From Nitrosomonas sp. (GTDB lineage Bacteria; Pseudomonadota; Gammaproteobacteria; Burkholderiales; Nitrosomonadaceae): a DNA stretch of 64,000 nt. This document shows positions 19,075 through 28,507 of the stretch, piece by piece (the first letter of the stretch is position 1; every line of letters starts with the position of its first letter). A model generated the notes under the pieces. That model was not told the origin of the DNA. It saw only the letters and a program-made list of their open reading frames with translations, and searched no databases. Where the stretch lies: assembly GCA_021582655.1 (NCBI GenBank), contig CP091135.1:1519474-1583473 (forward strand), written 5' to 3'. The translations under genes and the position numbers were made by a program.

Positions 19075-19472
19075 GGTATGACTCCCTATTAATGTTGATC
19101 GGTGATCTGTAGTATGGTTGGCATTTTGGACGATGATGCCTGAGGAGTAAATGCAAGTTTCGCTTAAACAAAATTAGGTATTTGTCTTGTCGCGATGTAG
19201 GGATTTGACTGACACGGGATTTTTGGTTTTTGCGGTGATTTGCTGAAACCGATGCAGATAACGTGCATGGCGGGAAAATCACCGGCGATTCGTCACGATT
19301 GAAGATGCTATCATGGCAACAAACCGCACGATTTACGGAATACTCGTATAAAAATACATCAAATAACAGCTTCGATCTCGTTTAAAACATCACACAATCC
19401 AGTCCTTGCCTGCAGCCAAGGGTAGCTACAGGCGATCGAGCTGGCTGAAAATCGGAGAGCCTTATTATCTTT
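19075..19472. other. Divergent control region between flhDC and the L,D-transpeptidase gene
   Basis: 398 bp, fairly A/T-rich toward flhD, with no coding frame that looks real. It should hold the flhDC promoter on the minus strand and the promoter for the plus-strand cell-wall gene. No palindromic operator or riboswitch-like structure was recognised with confidence. Confidence 0.5.
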
Positions 19473-21125
19473 TTGAGTTATTTTTTTGTGAAACGATATT
19501 CGATTTCGTCTTTTGCCGTGATTTATCGCATTATTTGCTGCGGTATGCTGTTGCTTTGCCCGACGTTCGTTACCGCTGCCGCGGGTGAAACCGGAACGTT
19601 AAGAAAGCAGCTTGAGCAGCCTTCCGCATTTTCATTGGCGGATGCGGAACTGGAAGCTCTGCGGCGATTCTATGCGGCCCGTCATTATCAACCTGTCTGG
19701 ATGGTCGCGCAGTCCGAAACAGCGTTGCTTGAGACAGCCCTGGGGATTATCGCCAGGGCGGATGAAGAAGGTCTGGATAGCGGCGACTACCGATTGCCGT
19801 TGCTGCGGCAATTGCGTGCGCAGGCGGTGGAATCCGCGTTTGGTGCAAATGAATTGGAAATCCGGGTTTCGCATGCGATGTTAAGACTGGCACGGGATAT
19901 GGCGAGCGGTCGCTTATCCGTCAAAGCAGCCGATCCGGACTGGCACATTGCGCAACCGAAGTTTGATGCGGTGGTTTTCTTGCACGAAGCAATCCAAGCT
20001 GGCCGACTATCCCAAGCGCTGGCCGGATTACCGCCGCAACAACCAAGCTATCAACGCTTGAAACAAACGTTGGCGCGCTACCGGAAGTTGTCGGACGCCG
20101 GTGCGAATTGGCTGCAAATTCCATCGGTGCCGTCGATTCATCCCGGCGACATCAGCCCGGTGATTCCATTGATTCGTGAACGTATCGTACAAGCCTATAC
20201 AGCGGATGGTACCGCCGCCTTCGCGATCAGTGCCGATCAAAATCGGCGCTATGATGATGCCTTGGTCGCCGCAATTGAGGCATTTCAAGCGCAGCATGGC
20301 TTGAACACCGACGGCGTGATTGGCAAAAATACCATTAAGGCGCTGAATATCCCGTTGGACTGGAAAATACGTCAGCTGCGCATCAACATGGAACGCCTGC
20401 GTTGGTTGCCCAGGGATTTGGGGCAGCGGTATTTATTGGTCAATACCACGGGCTTCAATCTGGCCGCAATCGAGAACGATCAACCGGTGTTGGCGATGCG
20501 CATCATCGTAGGCCGTGATTACCGCTCAACGCCAAGTTTCAGCAGCGCGGTCTCGCATCTGGTGATCAACCCTTATTGGAACGTGCCCGCGAGCATCGCG
20601 CGCCACGATTTGCTGCCCAAGCAGCAGCAGGATTCCGGGTTTTTTGCATCGTCAGGCTTCGAAGTTTATCCAGGGCATGACCGCCAGGTGGAGCCGATCG
20701 ATCCTGACAGTATCGACTGGCGCAGCTACGGGAAAAGTTTTCCTTTTTTTCTGCGTCAGCAACCCGGTCCGCGTAATGCGCTGGGTAAAGTCAAGTTCAT
20801 GTTTCCCAATTCGTTCAGCATTTATTTGCACGACACGCCGTCCAAATCGCTATTCAGGCGCGATATGCGTACTTTCAGTTCCGGCTGTATTCGTTTGGAA
20901 AAGCCGATGGAGCTTGCGGGGTTCTCGCTTAACCAGCAGAATTTGCTGGATAAATTCAATGCGTATCTCGAAGATGATCGAACCGTTACCATGCATTTAC
21001 CCAAACCGTTACCGATTTACTTAGTGTATATTACCGCCTGGGTTGATGGAGCACACGATGGGGTACGTTTTTACCCGGATATTTATCGTCGAGATTTCAA
21101 TGCATTGCGTCATGCGCGCTGGTGA
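19473..21125 (+). CDS. L,D-transpeptidase (YcbB/LdtD-like)
   Basis: 550 residues. An N-terminal signal-anchor (about 14-36) is followed by a scaffold domain, a peptidoglycan-binding repeat (VAAIEAFQAQHGLNTDGVIG, about 268-287) and a YkuD catalytic domain with the His in SIYLHDTP and the catalytic Cys in FSSGCIRLEKP. It forms 3-3 cross-links in peptidoglycan in the periplasm. The start is taken as TTG at 19473 with GGAGAG 13 nt before it; a GTG at 19488 is an alternative. The next gene, a DUF882 protein, is the usual partner (ycbB-ycbK order). Confidence 0.92.
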   Translation: MSYFFVKRYSISSFAVIYRIICCGMLLLCPTFVTAAAGETGTLRKQLEQPSAFSLADAELEALRRFYAARHYQPVWMVAQSETALLETALGIIARADEEGLDSGDYRLPLLRQLRAQAVESAFGANELEIRVSHAMLRLARDMASGRLSVKAADPDWHIAQPKFDAVVFLHEAIQAGRLSQALAGLPPQQPSYQRLKQTLARYRKLSDAGANWLQIPSVPSIHPGDISPVIPLIRERIVQAYTADGTAAFAISADQNRRYDDALVAAIEAFQAQHGLNTDGVIGKNTIKALNIPLDWKIRQLRINMERLRWLPRDLGQRYLLVNTTGFNLAAIENDQPVLAMRIIVGRDYRSTPSFSSAVSHLVINPYWNVPASIARHDLLPKQQQDSGFFASSGFEVYPGHDRQVEPIDPDSIDWRSYGKSFPFFLRQQPGPRNALGKVKFMFPNSFSIYLHDTPSKSLFRRDMRTFSSGCIRLEKPMELAGFSLNQQNLLDKFNAYLEDDRTVTMHLPKPLPIYLVYITAWVDGAHDGVRFYPDIYRRDFNALRHARW

Positions 21126-21175
21126 TGGCCGCTGATTCGTGTGCATTTGTAACATTCACAGGGAGAAAATAGCCG

Positions 21176-21769
21176 ATGATACGAAATTTGTTCAAGCAAA
21201 CCTTATTAACGGGACAACAACCGGAACCGAATCGCCGTCGCTTTTTACAAACCGGATTAGGCGCATGTGCATTGCTTACGTTGCCGATGGTTGCCACAAC
21301 CGTTCATGCCGCGGTCCGCAGGCCTTACGAAAAGCGCATCGGTTTTCTGAACTTGCATACCGGCGAGCGTACACAAGCTACGTACTGGGTGAATGGCCGC
21401 TATGTGCCGGAGAGTTTGCGTGCGATCAATTTTGTGCTGCGCGATCACCGTACCGGCGAACGCCGCATGATTGATCCTGATTTATTGGATATTCTCTATC
21501 TGATTCAGCAGAAATTGGGTACCAGGCAAGAATTTCACGTGATTTCCGCTTACCGATCACTCGCCACCAACGCCAAGCTCGCCGAGCAAAGCGGCGGTGT
21601 CGCCAAAAATAGCATGCACACCCACGGCAAAGCCGTTGATATTCGCATTCCGGGCCGTAATCTCTCCGATATCCGTGCTGCCGCGATGTCCTTGCAGGCC
21701 GGCGGTGTTGGTTTTTATCCCGCTTCCAATTTTATACATTTGGATACCGGGAATTTCCGGTTTTGGTGA
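21176..21769 (+). CDS. Tat-exported DUF882 (YcbK-like, M15-type) peptidoglycan peptidase
   Basis: 197 residues. A twin-arginine signal NRRRFLQTGLGACALL (about 19-34) indicates folded export by Tat. The mature part has VISAYRS, MHTHGKAVDI with the zinc ligands His and Asp, and FIHLDTG with the last His, the pattern of M15/DUF882 peptidases. It probably trims peptidoglycan peptides in the periplasm. It lies 50 bp after the L,D-transpeptidase gene, so the two are likely co-transcribed; GGGAGA precedes the ATG. Confidence 0.9.
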   Translation: MIRNLFKQTLLTGQQPEPNRRRFLQTGLGACALLTLPMVATTVHAAVRRPYEKRIGFLNLHTGERTQATYWVNGRYVPESLRAINFVLRDHRTGERRMIDPDLLDILYLIQQKLGTRQEFHVISAYRSLATNAKLAEQSGGVAKNSMHTHGKAVDIRIPGRNLSDIRAAAMSLQAGGVGFYPASNFIHLDTGNFRFW

Positions 21770-22109
21770 TTGATAATAACTTGTTGGCGTTACCTGTATC
21801 ACTGCTGCTTCCATAGTCACTCATCTTTCCCATGTATGGGTTCTCGGGTCATTCCTGACCTTGGCGGAATCCAATCTTTTGGTGTGATTGAACGATCTGA
21901 AATCCAACTTAGGATTAGCCGGTCATGAGTCAGGCCGTCAATAACGCAATGCCGAATATCGGTGCCAGTTTTAAAGTTATTTTGTGGGGCGGGCCGCGTC
22001 AAATCGCTAAGGGATGCCAGGAAGCGAGGCGTCTTTTCCATTTCTAAATCAAACCTGGCTTTGTCGACTTTTCCTGACCGTATTATCGATACTGTCTCTT
22101 TATACCTGA
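21770..22109. other. Intergenic region after the DUF882 gene
   Basis: 340 bp between convergent genes. A 98-codon minus-strand frame (21817-22113) exists, starting on a TTG that overlaps the helicase stop, but it has no ribosome-binding site and contains the WIPPRSGMT string typical of translated dispersed repeats, so it is not called. A degenerate repeat related to the common GTCATTCC...GGAATCC intergenic hairpin lies at 21848-21872. Confidence 0.5.
21848..21872. repeat. Degenerate GTCATTCC/GGAATCC dispersed-repeat remnant
   Basis: The sequence GTCATTCCTGACC-TTGGCGGAATCC resembles the widespread bacterial intergenic hairpin (GTCATTCCCGCG...CGGGAATCC). The stem is badly eroded. Assignment rests on resemblance only. 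Confidence 0.35.
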
Positions 22110-25100
22110 TCAACCGCGCATCAGTGCCAGCAATTCCTGCGCGCTGATCTTGCCGCTGATTTCACCGCCTCCCAGCACGCTGTCGGCCAAATCGCGTTTA
22201 TGCCGGTGCAGGGAAACGATCTGTTGTTCGATGGTGTTTTTCGTCACCAGCCGGTACACCGTGACGGGGCGTTGCTGGCCGATGCGGTGTGCGCGGTCGG
22301 AGGCTTGATCTTCCACCGCCGGATTCCACCAGGGATCCATGTGAATGACATAATCGGCCGCGGTTAAATTCAACCCGACACCGCCTGCTTTCAAACTGAT
22401 CAGAAATACATCGCCTTGTCCGGCTTGAAACGCATCGACGCGTTTTTTGCGCTCTTGCACCGGGGTTTGGCCATCCAGGTATTGATAGCCGATGCTGTTT
22501 TCATCCAGATAATCGCGAATCAGGCGGAGGTGATCGACGAATTGGCTGAATACCAGTGTTTTATGGCGATTATCGAGCAATTCGCTGAGTATTTCGCCGA
22601 ATAACGCCAGTTTGCTGCTTGGCAGCGTCAACTCCGGAGCGGCCAGTTGTGCGTTGCAGCAGGCGCGGCGCAGCTTGGTGATTGCGGCCAGTACCTTGAA
22701 GCGATTATCTTCTTCGCTGCCTCGATTTTTGTCGATTTCCTTCAGCAGCTTGCGGCGTAAGGCTTCGTAGAACGCCATTTCTTGCGCGCTTAATTCCACT
22801 TGCAGTTCGATCTCGGTGCGTGGCGGCAGCTCACTCAGTACTTGTGCTTTGGTTCTGCGCAAAATGAACGGTTGAATCATGCGCTTGAGGCGTTGCTTCG
22901 CCTCGCGGTCCTGGTTACGTTCGATCGGTGCGGCAAAGCGGCGATTGAAGCTTTCCAACGAGCCGAGTAAGCCGGGATTGATGAAGCGGAACAAATTCCA
23001 GAGCTCACCCAAGTGATTCTCCACCGGGGTGCCGGTGGTGATGATTTTGAAGCCGCTCTGCAGTGCCATTGCTTGCCGCGAACGCTTGGTCGCCGGATTT
23101 TTGATCATTTGCGCTTCGTCCAGTACGATGGTTTGCCAAGTTGTCGCTGCCAGTAGTTTGCCGACCGCATCCTGTTGCAACAGCGCGTAACTGCAAATCA
23201 ACAGATCCATCGGACGCAGGTTTTTGATCAGTGCCTGCCGGTCGCTGTCGCCGAGGAGATGTACAGTCAATGTCGGCGCAAAGCGTTGCGCTTCGCTATG
23301 CCAATTCATGCAAACCGAGGTCGGTGCGATTACCAGTGTCGGTCCTTCGTCGGCGCGGCTGAGGATGATCGCTAGCGCTTGCAGTGTTTTACCGAGTCCC
23401 ATATCATCGGCCAAGCAGGCACCCACGCCCCATGCGGATAAGCGGTACAACCAATTGAAGCCGTCGCGCTGGTAATCACGCAACTCCGCCTGCAAGGTCG
23501 GTGGCAGTATCGGTTTAACTTGCGTGGCGTGGTGTAGTCGCTGCACTTGCGCTTGCCAGGCGGCATCGCTTTGGAACAATCCCGCTTCTGCGGTGATTTC
23601 ATCCAGAACTGGCAACGCTAACGCGTGAATACGTTGATTCTTGCCGTGTTTTTCCGAGTAGGTGCGTAAATCGTCCAAGCGCTTTTTGAACGCTTCGGTC
23701 AATGCCAGAAAACGGCCTTCATCCAGCCGGATGAATTTGCTTTGCGTGTTCTCGGTCAATTCCAGCAAGGTTTGCATGCTCACCACCAGGCCGTCGTCCA
23801 GCTTGAGTTCGCCGCTGACACTAAACCAGTCACGCTGCTGTTTGATGCGCAGATTGAACTGACCCAAACCTGCTTGGCCCAGTACTTTGAATTTTTCTCC
23901 TTGCGGCCACTCGATTCGCGCAGCATCGCCTACTGCGCGTAACTCCAACAAGAATTCCAGACTGTTGTATGCGCTTTCCAATGTCCAGACAAAAGGTGTT
24001 AACGGTTTCGCGAGACTGCTCAAACTCGGACAGCGTGCGACAATGCTGTTTGCCAGGTTGCGCTCGAGCATCAAATCGCGTTGCGTTTGCAGGCGTTGTC
24101 CGCCGATTTCCGCGATCAGATTGGTGCCGCCGGAACCTGGTATGTAATAAGAACCTTTGCCGTCAAAAGGACGGATCAAAATGGCTGTCCGCAAGCCTTC
24201 GCCTTCAGGGATCAGTTGCACGTGAGGGGTCGTATCGGCTGGTACGGTCTCTGCAGCGGCGAGACCGGTACCGCCGATATCCGAATGGATCGTCACCAGC
24301 GACGATACTGCATCCAGGCTTGCCAGTATGCGTTGCTGTGCGGATTCCGGTGCGACAATGCCTTTGCCGACGATCTGCGCCAGTCGGTGATGGTCCGGTT
24401 TGAGTTCGATGATTTTGATGCGAGTCAAGCCGTCTTCGGCCAGTACGATGCTTTCCTCGATATCGCACAATGGCCAGAACTCGATCTTGATCTGCGAGTC
24501 GTCGGCTTTTTTATTGATACGCAGCTCCGGTTCTGCGGCGATGAGCTCGATTGCTATGCCGCTGTCTTTCCATGCGACATTCGGTGCTCCCGCCAGTGCC
24601 AGCCAGCCGCGATTGGAGAGCTCATGGCTGCCGGTTTGCCGGTTGGGGGCGATATACGCGGCGGCGCGGCGATCCTGGTCGGAAAAATAATCCACGGTTT
24701 TGGCGATTTCGGCGACTTTCTTGAAGGATAGGGGCTTCCCTTTTTGCCATTCGCCGCTGGCGGCACGTTTTTGCTCGCGTGCTTCCAAGGAAAACCCCAG
24801 GAATGACGTGCGATCCCGGTGCAGCAGCCAAGCCAGGCGATATTCCGCGGTTTCATCGTGCTTCAGGGTTGTTTTTGGTGCCAGTGTATTTTGGATTGCA
24901 TTCAGTGCGCGTTCCCAGGCTTCTTCGATGCGATTGCGGGACATCAGCAGCTTGATACCGGTAGTCTGCTCGAATGTGGCGGCAATTTGTTTGGGACCGG
25001 ATTGCAGTGGGTCGATATGGGCGATCAACGCCGCCAATTCGGCGGCAAGCCAGGTGTATCCGTGTTGTTGCGCTTGTTGTTGATAAGCGGCGGCTTGCGC

Positions 25101-26327
25101 CAAGCATTCGGTTATCGAATTGCTGCTTTGGTATTGATGCAGCAGCCACAAACCGAACCAGTGATACCAGGGATCGGTCTGGTTATGCCGTGAAATTGCG
25201 CTCAAGTGGCTTTGTAGTTGCAGTAAGGCGTCAGCATTATTATTTTCCAAAGCGGGAACAAGTTTGAGTAACTGATAGGACATGGCGAATGCGTGTGAAT
25301 CCGGTATCGTTTCCAGCAGTTTCCGAGCTTCTTCCATATCACCGGGCTGGTTGCGTTGAAACAATCCCAGGATGTAGAAAAAACCGATGACGCCTGGGAA
25401 AAATGGTTTGCGTCTTCCGGTGGTATGCTGGCATGCATGCCATAATCGTAATGCTTCGCGATAATGCAGTAGCGCGGCATCGGTTTCGCCTTCCAGCAGC
25501 AGGATCAGCGCGCGGTAAGCGCGCTCGCGGTATCCGGATTGACAAAGAGATAATGAGGTGCGCGCGGTTGCCAGGTCTCCTTTGAAAATGGCGAGCAACG
25601 CCAGGCACAATCGCCAATCTTCAGGGGCGGTGTTTTCCGCGGCGCAAGTTTCCTGCAATTGGGTGAAAGCCTCCGCGTTCAATGTCCAATTCGTCAATTG
25701 CATCAGTAGCATCGTGGGCAAGGCCGGCTCGCGGATTGCCGCGGGCAAATGCATGAACCGTTCGCGCTGATAAGGGTTGTCGCACACCAGCGCATAAATG
25801 GTCTCAGGACCGTTCCAGCGTTCCGCCAGGCCGTTCCAATAAGTGTGCTTGTGTCGCCGCAGCGTGTCGAATATGTATTGAATATAATCGGTATCGTTTT
25901 GGTAGATGCCGATACGCACTTCACGGATCAATTCGTCGTCGTGACGGAAGATGAGATCGTCGGTGTTGCGCAAATAACGACTTTTTTGCAACGGCTCAAC
26001 GCTATGTACCTGCTTGACGTAGCGATCGAAATCACCGGTCGCGGCCAGCGCGTGCGCTACCAGTTCGACGATCAGCCGGTTGCAGCGGATACGCTGGCTG
26101 GTCCAGGTTACCTTGTCGGCTTCAATCAGGCCGCTGCGCTTCAGCGATTCCAACTGAATATCGGCGATTTCGCTTGCGCCGATGATTTTTCGCAGCGCAT
26201 TGGTAATCTGCGTCTTATTCAATCCGCCCCAGGCAACTGCCAGTAAATTGACGACAGCCGAATCCGCGGTTGTCGATTTTCGGTATAGTTCAAATAACCG
26301 AGTGCGTTCATCGCGGGTAACGGACAT
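22110..26327 (-). CDS. Large SNF2-family helicase/translocase
   Basis: A 1405-residue protein. The C-terminal roughly 455 residues form a complete SNF2 motor: LRDYQRDGFNWL near 950, Walker A DDMGLGKT near 975, LDEAQMIKN (motif II), TGTPVENHLGELW (III), VFSQFVDHL (IV), SLKAGGVGLNLTAADYV (V) and QASDRAHRIGQ (VI). The roughly 950-residue N-terminal part has a helix-rich, TPR-like region (about 200-480) and a beta-rich region before the motor. It should translocate on double-stranded DNA and remodel bound proteins; the target is unknown. It stands alone without nuclease or methylase partners. Confidence 0.9.
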   Translation of the reverse strand: MSVTRDERTRLFELYRKSTTADSAVVNLLAVAWGGLNKTQITNALRKIIGASEIADIQLESLKRSGLIEADKVTWTSQRIRCNRLIVELVAHALAATGDFDRYVKQVHSVEPLQKSRYLRNTDDLIFRHDDELIREVRIGIYQNDTDYIQYIFDTLRRHKHTYWNGLAERWNGPETIYALVCDNPYQRERFMHLPAAIREPALPTMLLMQLTNWTLNAEAFTQLQETCAAENTAPEDWRLCLALLAIFKGDLATARTSLSLCQSGYRERAYRALILLLEGETDAALLHYREALRLWHACQHTTGRRKPFFPGVIGFFYILGLFQRNQPGDMEEARKLLETIPDSHAFAMSYQLLKLVPALENNNADALLQLQSHLSAISRHNQTDPWYHWFGLWLLHQYQSSNSITECLAQAAAYQQQAQQHGYTWLAAELAALIAHIDPLQSGPKQIAATFEQTTGIKLLMSRNRIEEAWERALNAIQNTLAPKTTLKHDETAEYRLAWLLHRDRTSFLGFSLEAREQKRAASGEWQKGKPLSFKKVAEIAKTVDYFSDQDRRAAAYIAPNRQTGSHELSNRGWLALAGAPNVAWKDSGIAIELIAAEPELRINKKADDSQIKIEFWPLCDIEESIVLAEDGLTRIKIIELKPDHHRLAQIVGKGIVAPESAQQRILASLDAVSSLVTIHSDIGGTGLAAAETVPADTTPHVQLIPEGEGLRTAILIRPFDGKGSYYIPGSGGTNLIAEIGGQRLQTQRDLMLERNLANSIVARCPSLSSLAKPLTPFVWTLESAYNSLEFLLELRAVGDAARIEWPQGEKFKVLGQAGLGQFNLRIKQQRDWFSVSGELKLDDGLVVSMQTLLELTENTQSKFIRLDEGRFLALTEAFKKRLDDLRTYSEKHGKNQRIHALALPVLDEITAEAGLFQSDAAWQAQVQRLHHATQVKPILPPTLQAELRDYQRDGFNWLYRLSAWGVGACLADDMGLGKTLQALAIILSRADEGPTLVIAPTSVCMNWHSEAQRFAPTLTVHLLGDSDRQALIKNLRPMDLLICSYALLQQDAVGKLLAATTWQTIVLDEAQMIKNPATKRSRQAMALQSGFKIITTGTPVENHLGELWNLFRFINPGLLGSLESFNRRFAAPIERNQDREAKQRLKRMIQPFILRRTKAQVLSELPPRTEIELQVELSAQEMAFYEALRRKLLKEIDKNRGSEEDNRFKVLAAITKLRRACCNAQLAAPELTLPSSKLALFGEILSELLDNRHKTLVFSQFVDHLRLIRDYLDENSIGYQYLDGQTPVQERKKRVDAFQAGQGDVFLISLKAGGVGLNLTAADYVIHMDPWWNPAVEDQASDRAHRIGQQRPVTVYRLVTKNTIEQQIVSLHRHKRDLADSVLGGGEISGKISAQELLALMRG

Positions 26328-26705
26328 GTGTTTTAAATCGAGGTATTAAAGTTAAGAAGGGAATGGCGGTTGATTATGTCCGTGATGCTATCGATACTGG
26401 AAAGCGTTCGCTGCGCCGAGAGGGTTTGTTGCCGATGGCTGATCAATGCTGTAAGCGGATAGTCCATACGCTGGCACGAAAAAAGCGAGAGAGAGGGCGT
26501 GCGCGGTTCATTATTCAATCAATGGTGATTTTCCGTCGTGTTGCAACCTGGATGGAAGCCTACCATAAAATGAGCTAAAACGTGGGAGGCCATGCCGCCA
26601 ATCGGCTTGCCAAGCAATGAGATGGTGCATTGGGATTCCGTTCGGCAAAAGATAGTGCATAATGTGATAACGATAAACGGTTTTTGATGGAGTGATGGTG
26701 CGGTT
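26328..26705. other. Intergenic region upstream of the SNF2 helicase and thioesterase genes
   Basis: 378 bp between divergent genes. A 71-codon plus-strand frame (26363-26578) and a 61-codon minus-strand frame overlap here, but neither has a usable ribosome-binding site or a recognisable product. No hairpin or operator was identified. Confidence 0.5.
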
Positions 26706-27128
26706 ATGATGATCAGCATACCAGATGATCCGGCGCTGCATGTTCTATTGCCCGAGGGGCAGCCGGTATTGCGTACCGTGCCGATGCCTTCCGATACCAA
26801 TTACGCCGGGGATATTTTCGGCGGCTGGATTATGTCGCAGGTGGATATCGCCGGGAGTATTCCGGCGATTCGTCGGGCGCGTGGACGGGTTGCGACGGTT
26901 GCGGTTAATTCTTTTGTGTTCAAACAACCGGTATTCGTCGGTGATTTGGTCAGTTTTTATGCAGATGTCGTCAAGATCGGGCGCACATCGATTATTGTCG
27001 ACGTGACGGTTTACGCGCAACGCGGTGCGCGCGAAGGTGGTGATGAGGTTTGTATCAAGGTGACCGAAGCGGTATTGACGTATGTTGCGATTGATCACAA
27101 CCGGCGACCGCGAGTGGTGCCGCAATAG
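26706..27128 (+). CDS. Acyl-CoA thioesterase (YciA-like hotdog fold)
   Basis: 140 residues. The hotdog-fold motifs are plain: PSDTNYAGDIFGGWIMSQVD near residues 28-47 with the catalytic Asp, then VNSFVFKQPVFVGDLV and a FYADVVKIGRTSI strand. It hydrolyses acyl-CoA thioesters in the cytoplasm, often as a broad-range housekeeping enzyme. Two adjacent ATGs (26706 and 26709) could serve as the start. Confidence 0.9.
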   Translation: MMISIPDDPALHVLLPEGQPVLRTVPMPSDTNYAGDIFGGWIMSQVDIAGSIPAIRRARGRVATVAVNSFVFKQPVFVGDLVSFYADVVKIGRTSIIVDVTVYAQRGAREGGDEVCIKVTEAVLTYVAIDHNRRPRVVPQ

Positions 27129-27205
27129 CGGCCGGAAACGAGAAGTGTGTATCTATCGGCCGCGGATCGACTCAATCGGATGAATGTCATGCTGCCGCTG
27201 CCGCA

Positions 27206-27234
27206 TACAAAAATAAACCTTTTTCACGTATAAT
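27206..27234 (+). promoter_or_regulatory. Probable sigma-70 promoter of carAB
   Basis: A perfect -10 TATAAT lies at 27229-27234, 100 bp before the carA start. At 17-bp spacing the -35 is weak (TACAAA, 27206-27211). The long leader (about 90 nt) leaves room for attenuation or pyrimidine-linked control, but no clear hairpin was seen. Confidence 0.45.
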
Positions 27235-27333
27235 ACCGTGTTCAAAACCGGGGCAACACAACCTGAGCAACGCAATGCATAGCAGATTGACCGGGCGTTA
27301 TCTCAAATCTATTCAGCTTCCAAGGAGTCTTTT

Positions 27334-28479
27334 GTGTCACAACGACCGCACGCCATCCTCGCACTTGCCGATGGGACAATTTTTCGTGGCGTGTCCATTG
27401 GCGTTGAAGGTGTCAATACCGGCGAAGTGGCCTTCAATACGGCAATGACCGGTTATCAGGAAATATTGACCGATCCTTCGTACTGTCAGCAAATCATTAC
27501 GCTTACTTACCCGCACATCGGCAATACCGGGACCAATCCGGAGGATTATGAATCCGGTAATGTCAGTCAGGTGTATGCCGCAGGTTTGGTGATTCGCGAT
27601 CTTCCGTTGCTGGCGAGCAATTTCCGTAAAACACATACCTTGAGCGAATTTTTGCGCGAACATCGTGTCGTTGCGATTGCCGAGATTGATACGCGCAAGT
27701 TGACGCGTGTTTTGCGGGAGAAAGGTGCGCAAGCGGGGTGCATCATGGCGGGAGAGATTGACGAAGAAAAAGCGGTGCAATGTGCAAGAGCGTTTCCGGG
27801 ATTGGCCGGAATGGATCTTGCCAAAGTGGTCAGTTGCCGCAAGTCGTATACCTGGACTGAGGGCGAATGGGCATTGGACGCGGGTTTCCAGTCCTGGGGA
27901 GATGCTAGGTATCACGTCGCCGCCTACGATTTCGGCATCAAACGTACAATTTTACGTAAGTTGGTGCAACGTGGCTGCCGGGTGACCGTTTTTCCGGCGC
28001 AAACGCCGGTGGATGAAATTCTGGCGATACGACCGAACGGTGTTTTTCTATCCAACGGTCCCGGGGATCCGGAACCTTGCGATTATGCAATTGCCGCGGT
28101 GCGTACTTTGCTGGAAAAAAATATTCCGGTTTTTGGAATTTGCTTGGGGCATCAATTGCTTGGCTTGGCATGCGGTGCCCGTACCGCCAAAATGAAATTC
28201 GGACATCACGGCGCTAATCATCCGGTGCAGGATGTGGTCAGCGGAAAAGTGATGATAACCAGTCAGAATCATGGGTTTACAGTTGATGCCAATACCTTGC
28301 CGGCATCAGCACGCATCACGCATGTGTCACTGTTTGATGGCAGCCTGCAAGGCTTCGAGTTGATCGACAAGCCCGTGTTTTGCTTTCAGGGGCATCCGGA
28401 GGCAAGTCCCGGGCCGCACGAAGCCGATTATTTGTTCGATAAATTCATCGACATGATGCGCCACCGGGAAATTCAATAA
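27334..28479 (+). CDS. carA: Carbamoyl-phosphate synthase small (glutaminase) subunit
   Basis: 381 residues. The N-terminal carA domain is followed by a class I glutamine amidotransferase with the nucleophile in [11 protein letters not shown] near 267-277 and the His/Glu pair in [11 protein letters not shown] near 350-360. It supplies ammonia to CarB for carbamoyl phosphate used in pyrimidines and arginine. The start is a GTG with AAGGAG 6 nt upstream. carB follows after 28 bp. Confidence 0.97.
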   Translation: MSQRPHAILALADGTIFRGVSIGVEGVNTGEVAFNTAMTGYQEILTDPSYCQQIITLTYPHIGNTGTNPEDYESGNVSQVYAAGLVIRDLPLLASNFRKTHTLSEFLREHRVVAIAEIDTRKLTRVLREKGAQAGCIMAGEIDEEKAVQCARAFPGLAGMDLAKVVSCRKSYTWTEGEWALDAGFQSWGDARYHVAAYDFGIKRTILRKLVQRGCRVTVFPAQTPVDEILAIRPNGVFLSNGPGDPEPCDYAIAAVRTLLEKNIPVFGICLGHQLLGLACGARTAKMKFGHHGANHPVQDVVSGKVMITSQNHGFTVDANTLPASARITHVSLFDGSLQGFELIDKPVFCFQGHPEASPGPHEADYLFDKFIDMMRHREIQ

Positions 28480-28507
28480 CCGCCACGCGGAAATTCATCA
28501 GTAAAGT

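Noticed and set aside
21817..22113. 98-codon minus-strand frame downstream of the SNF2 helicase
   Set aside because: It starts on a TTG overlapping the helicase stop, lacks a ribosome-binding site, and its end translates a dispersed intergenic repeat.
22110..26327. SNF2 helicase as a DISARM- or Dnd-like defence island
   Set aside because: No methylase, nuclease or phospholipase-type partner lies nearby; neighbours are housekeeping genes.
26363..26578. 71-codon plus-strand frame between the helicase and thioesterase genes
   Set aside because: AAGGGA lies too close to the ATG to act as a ribosome-binding site, and no family resemblance is visible.
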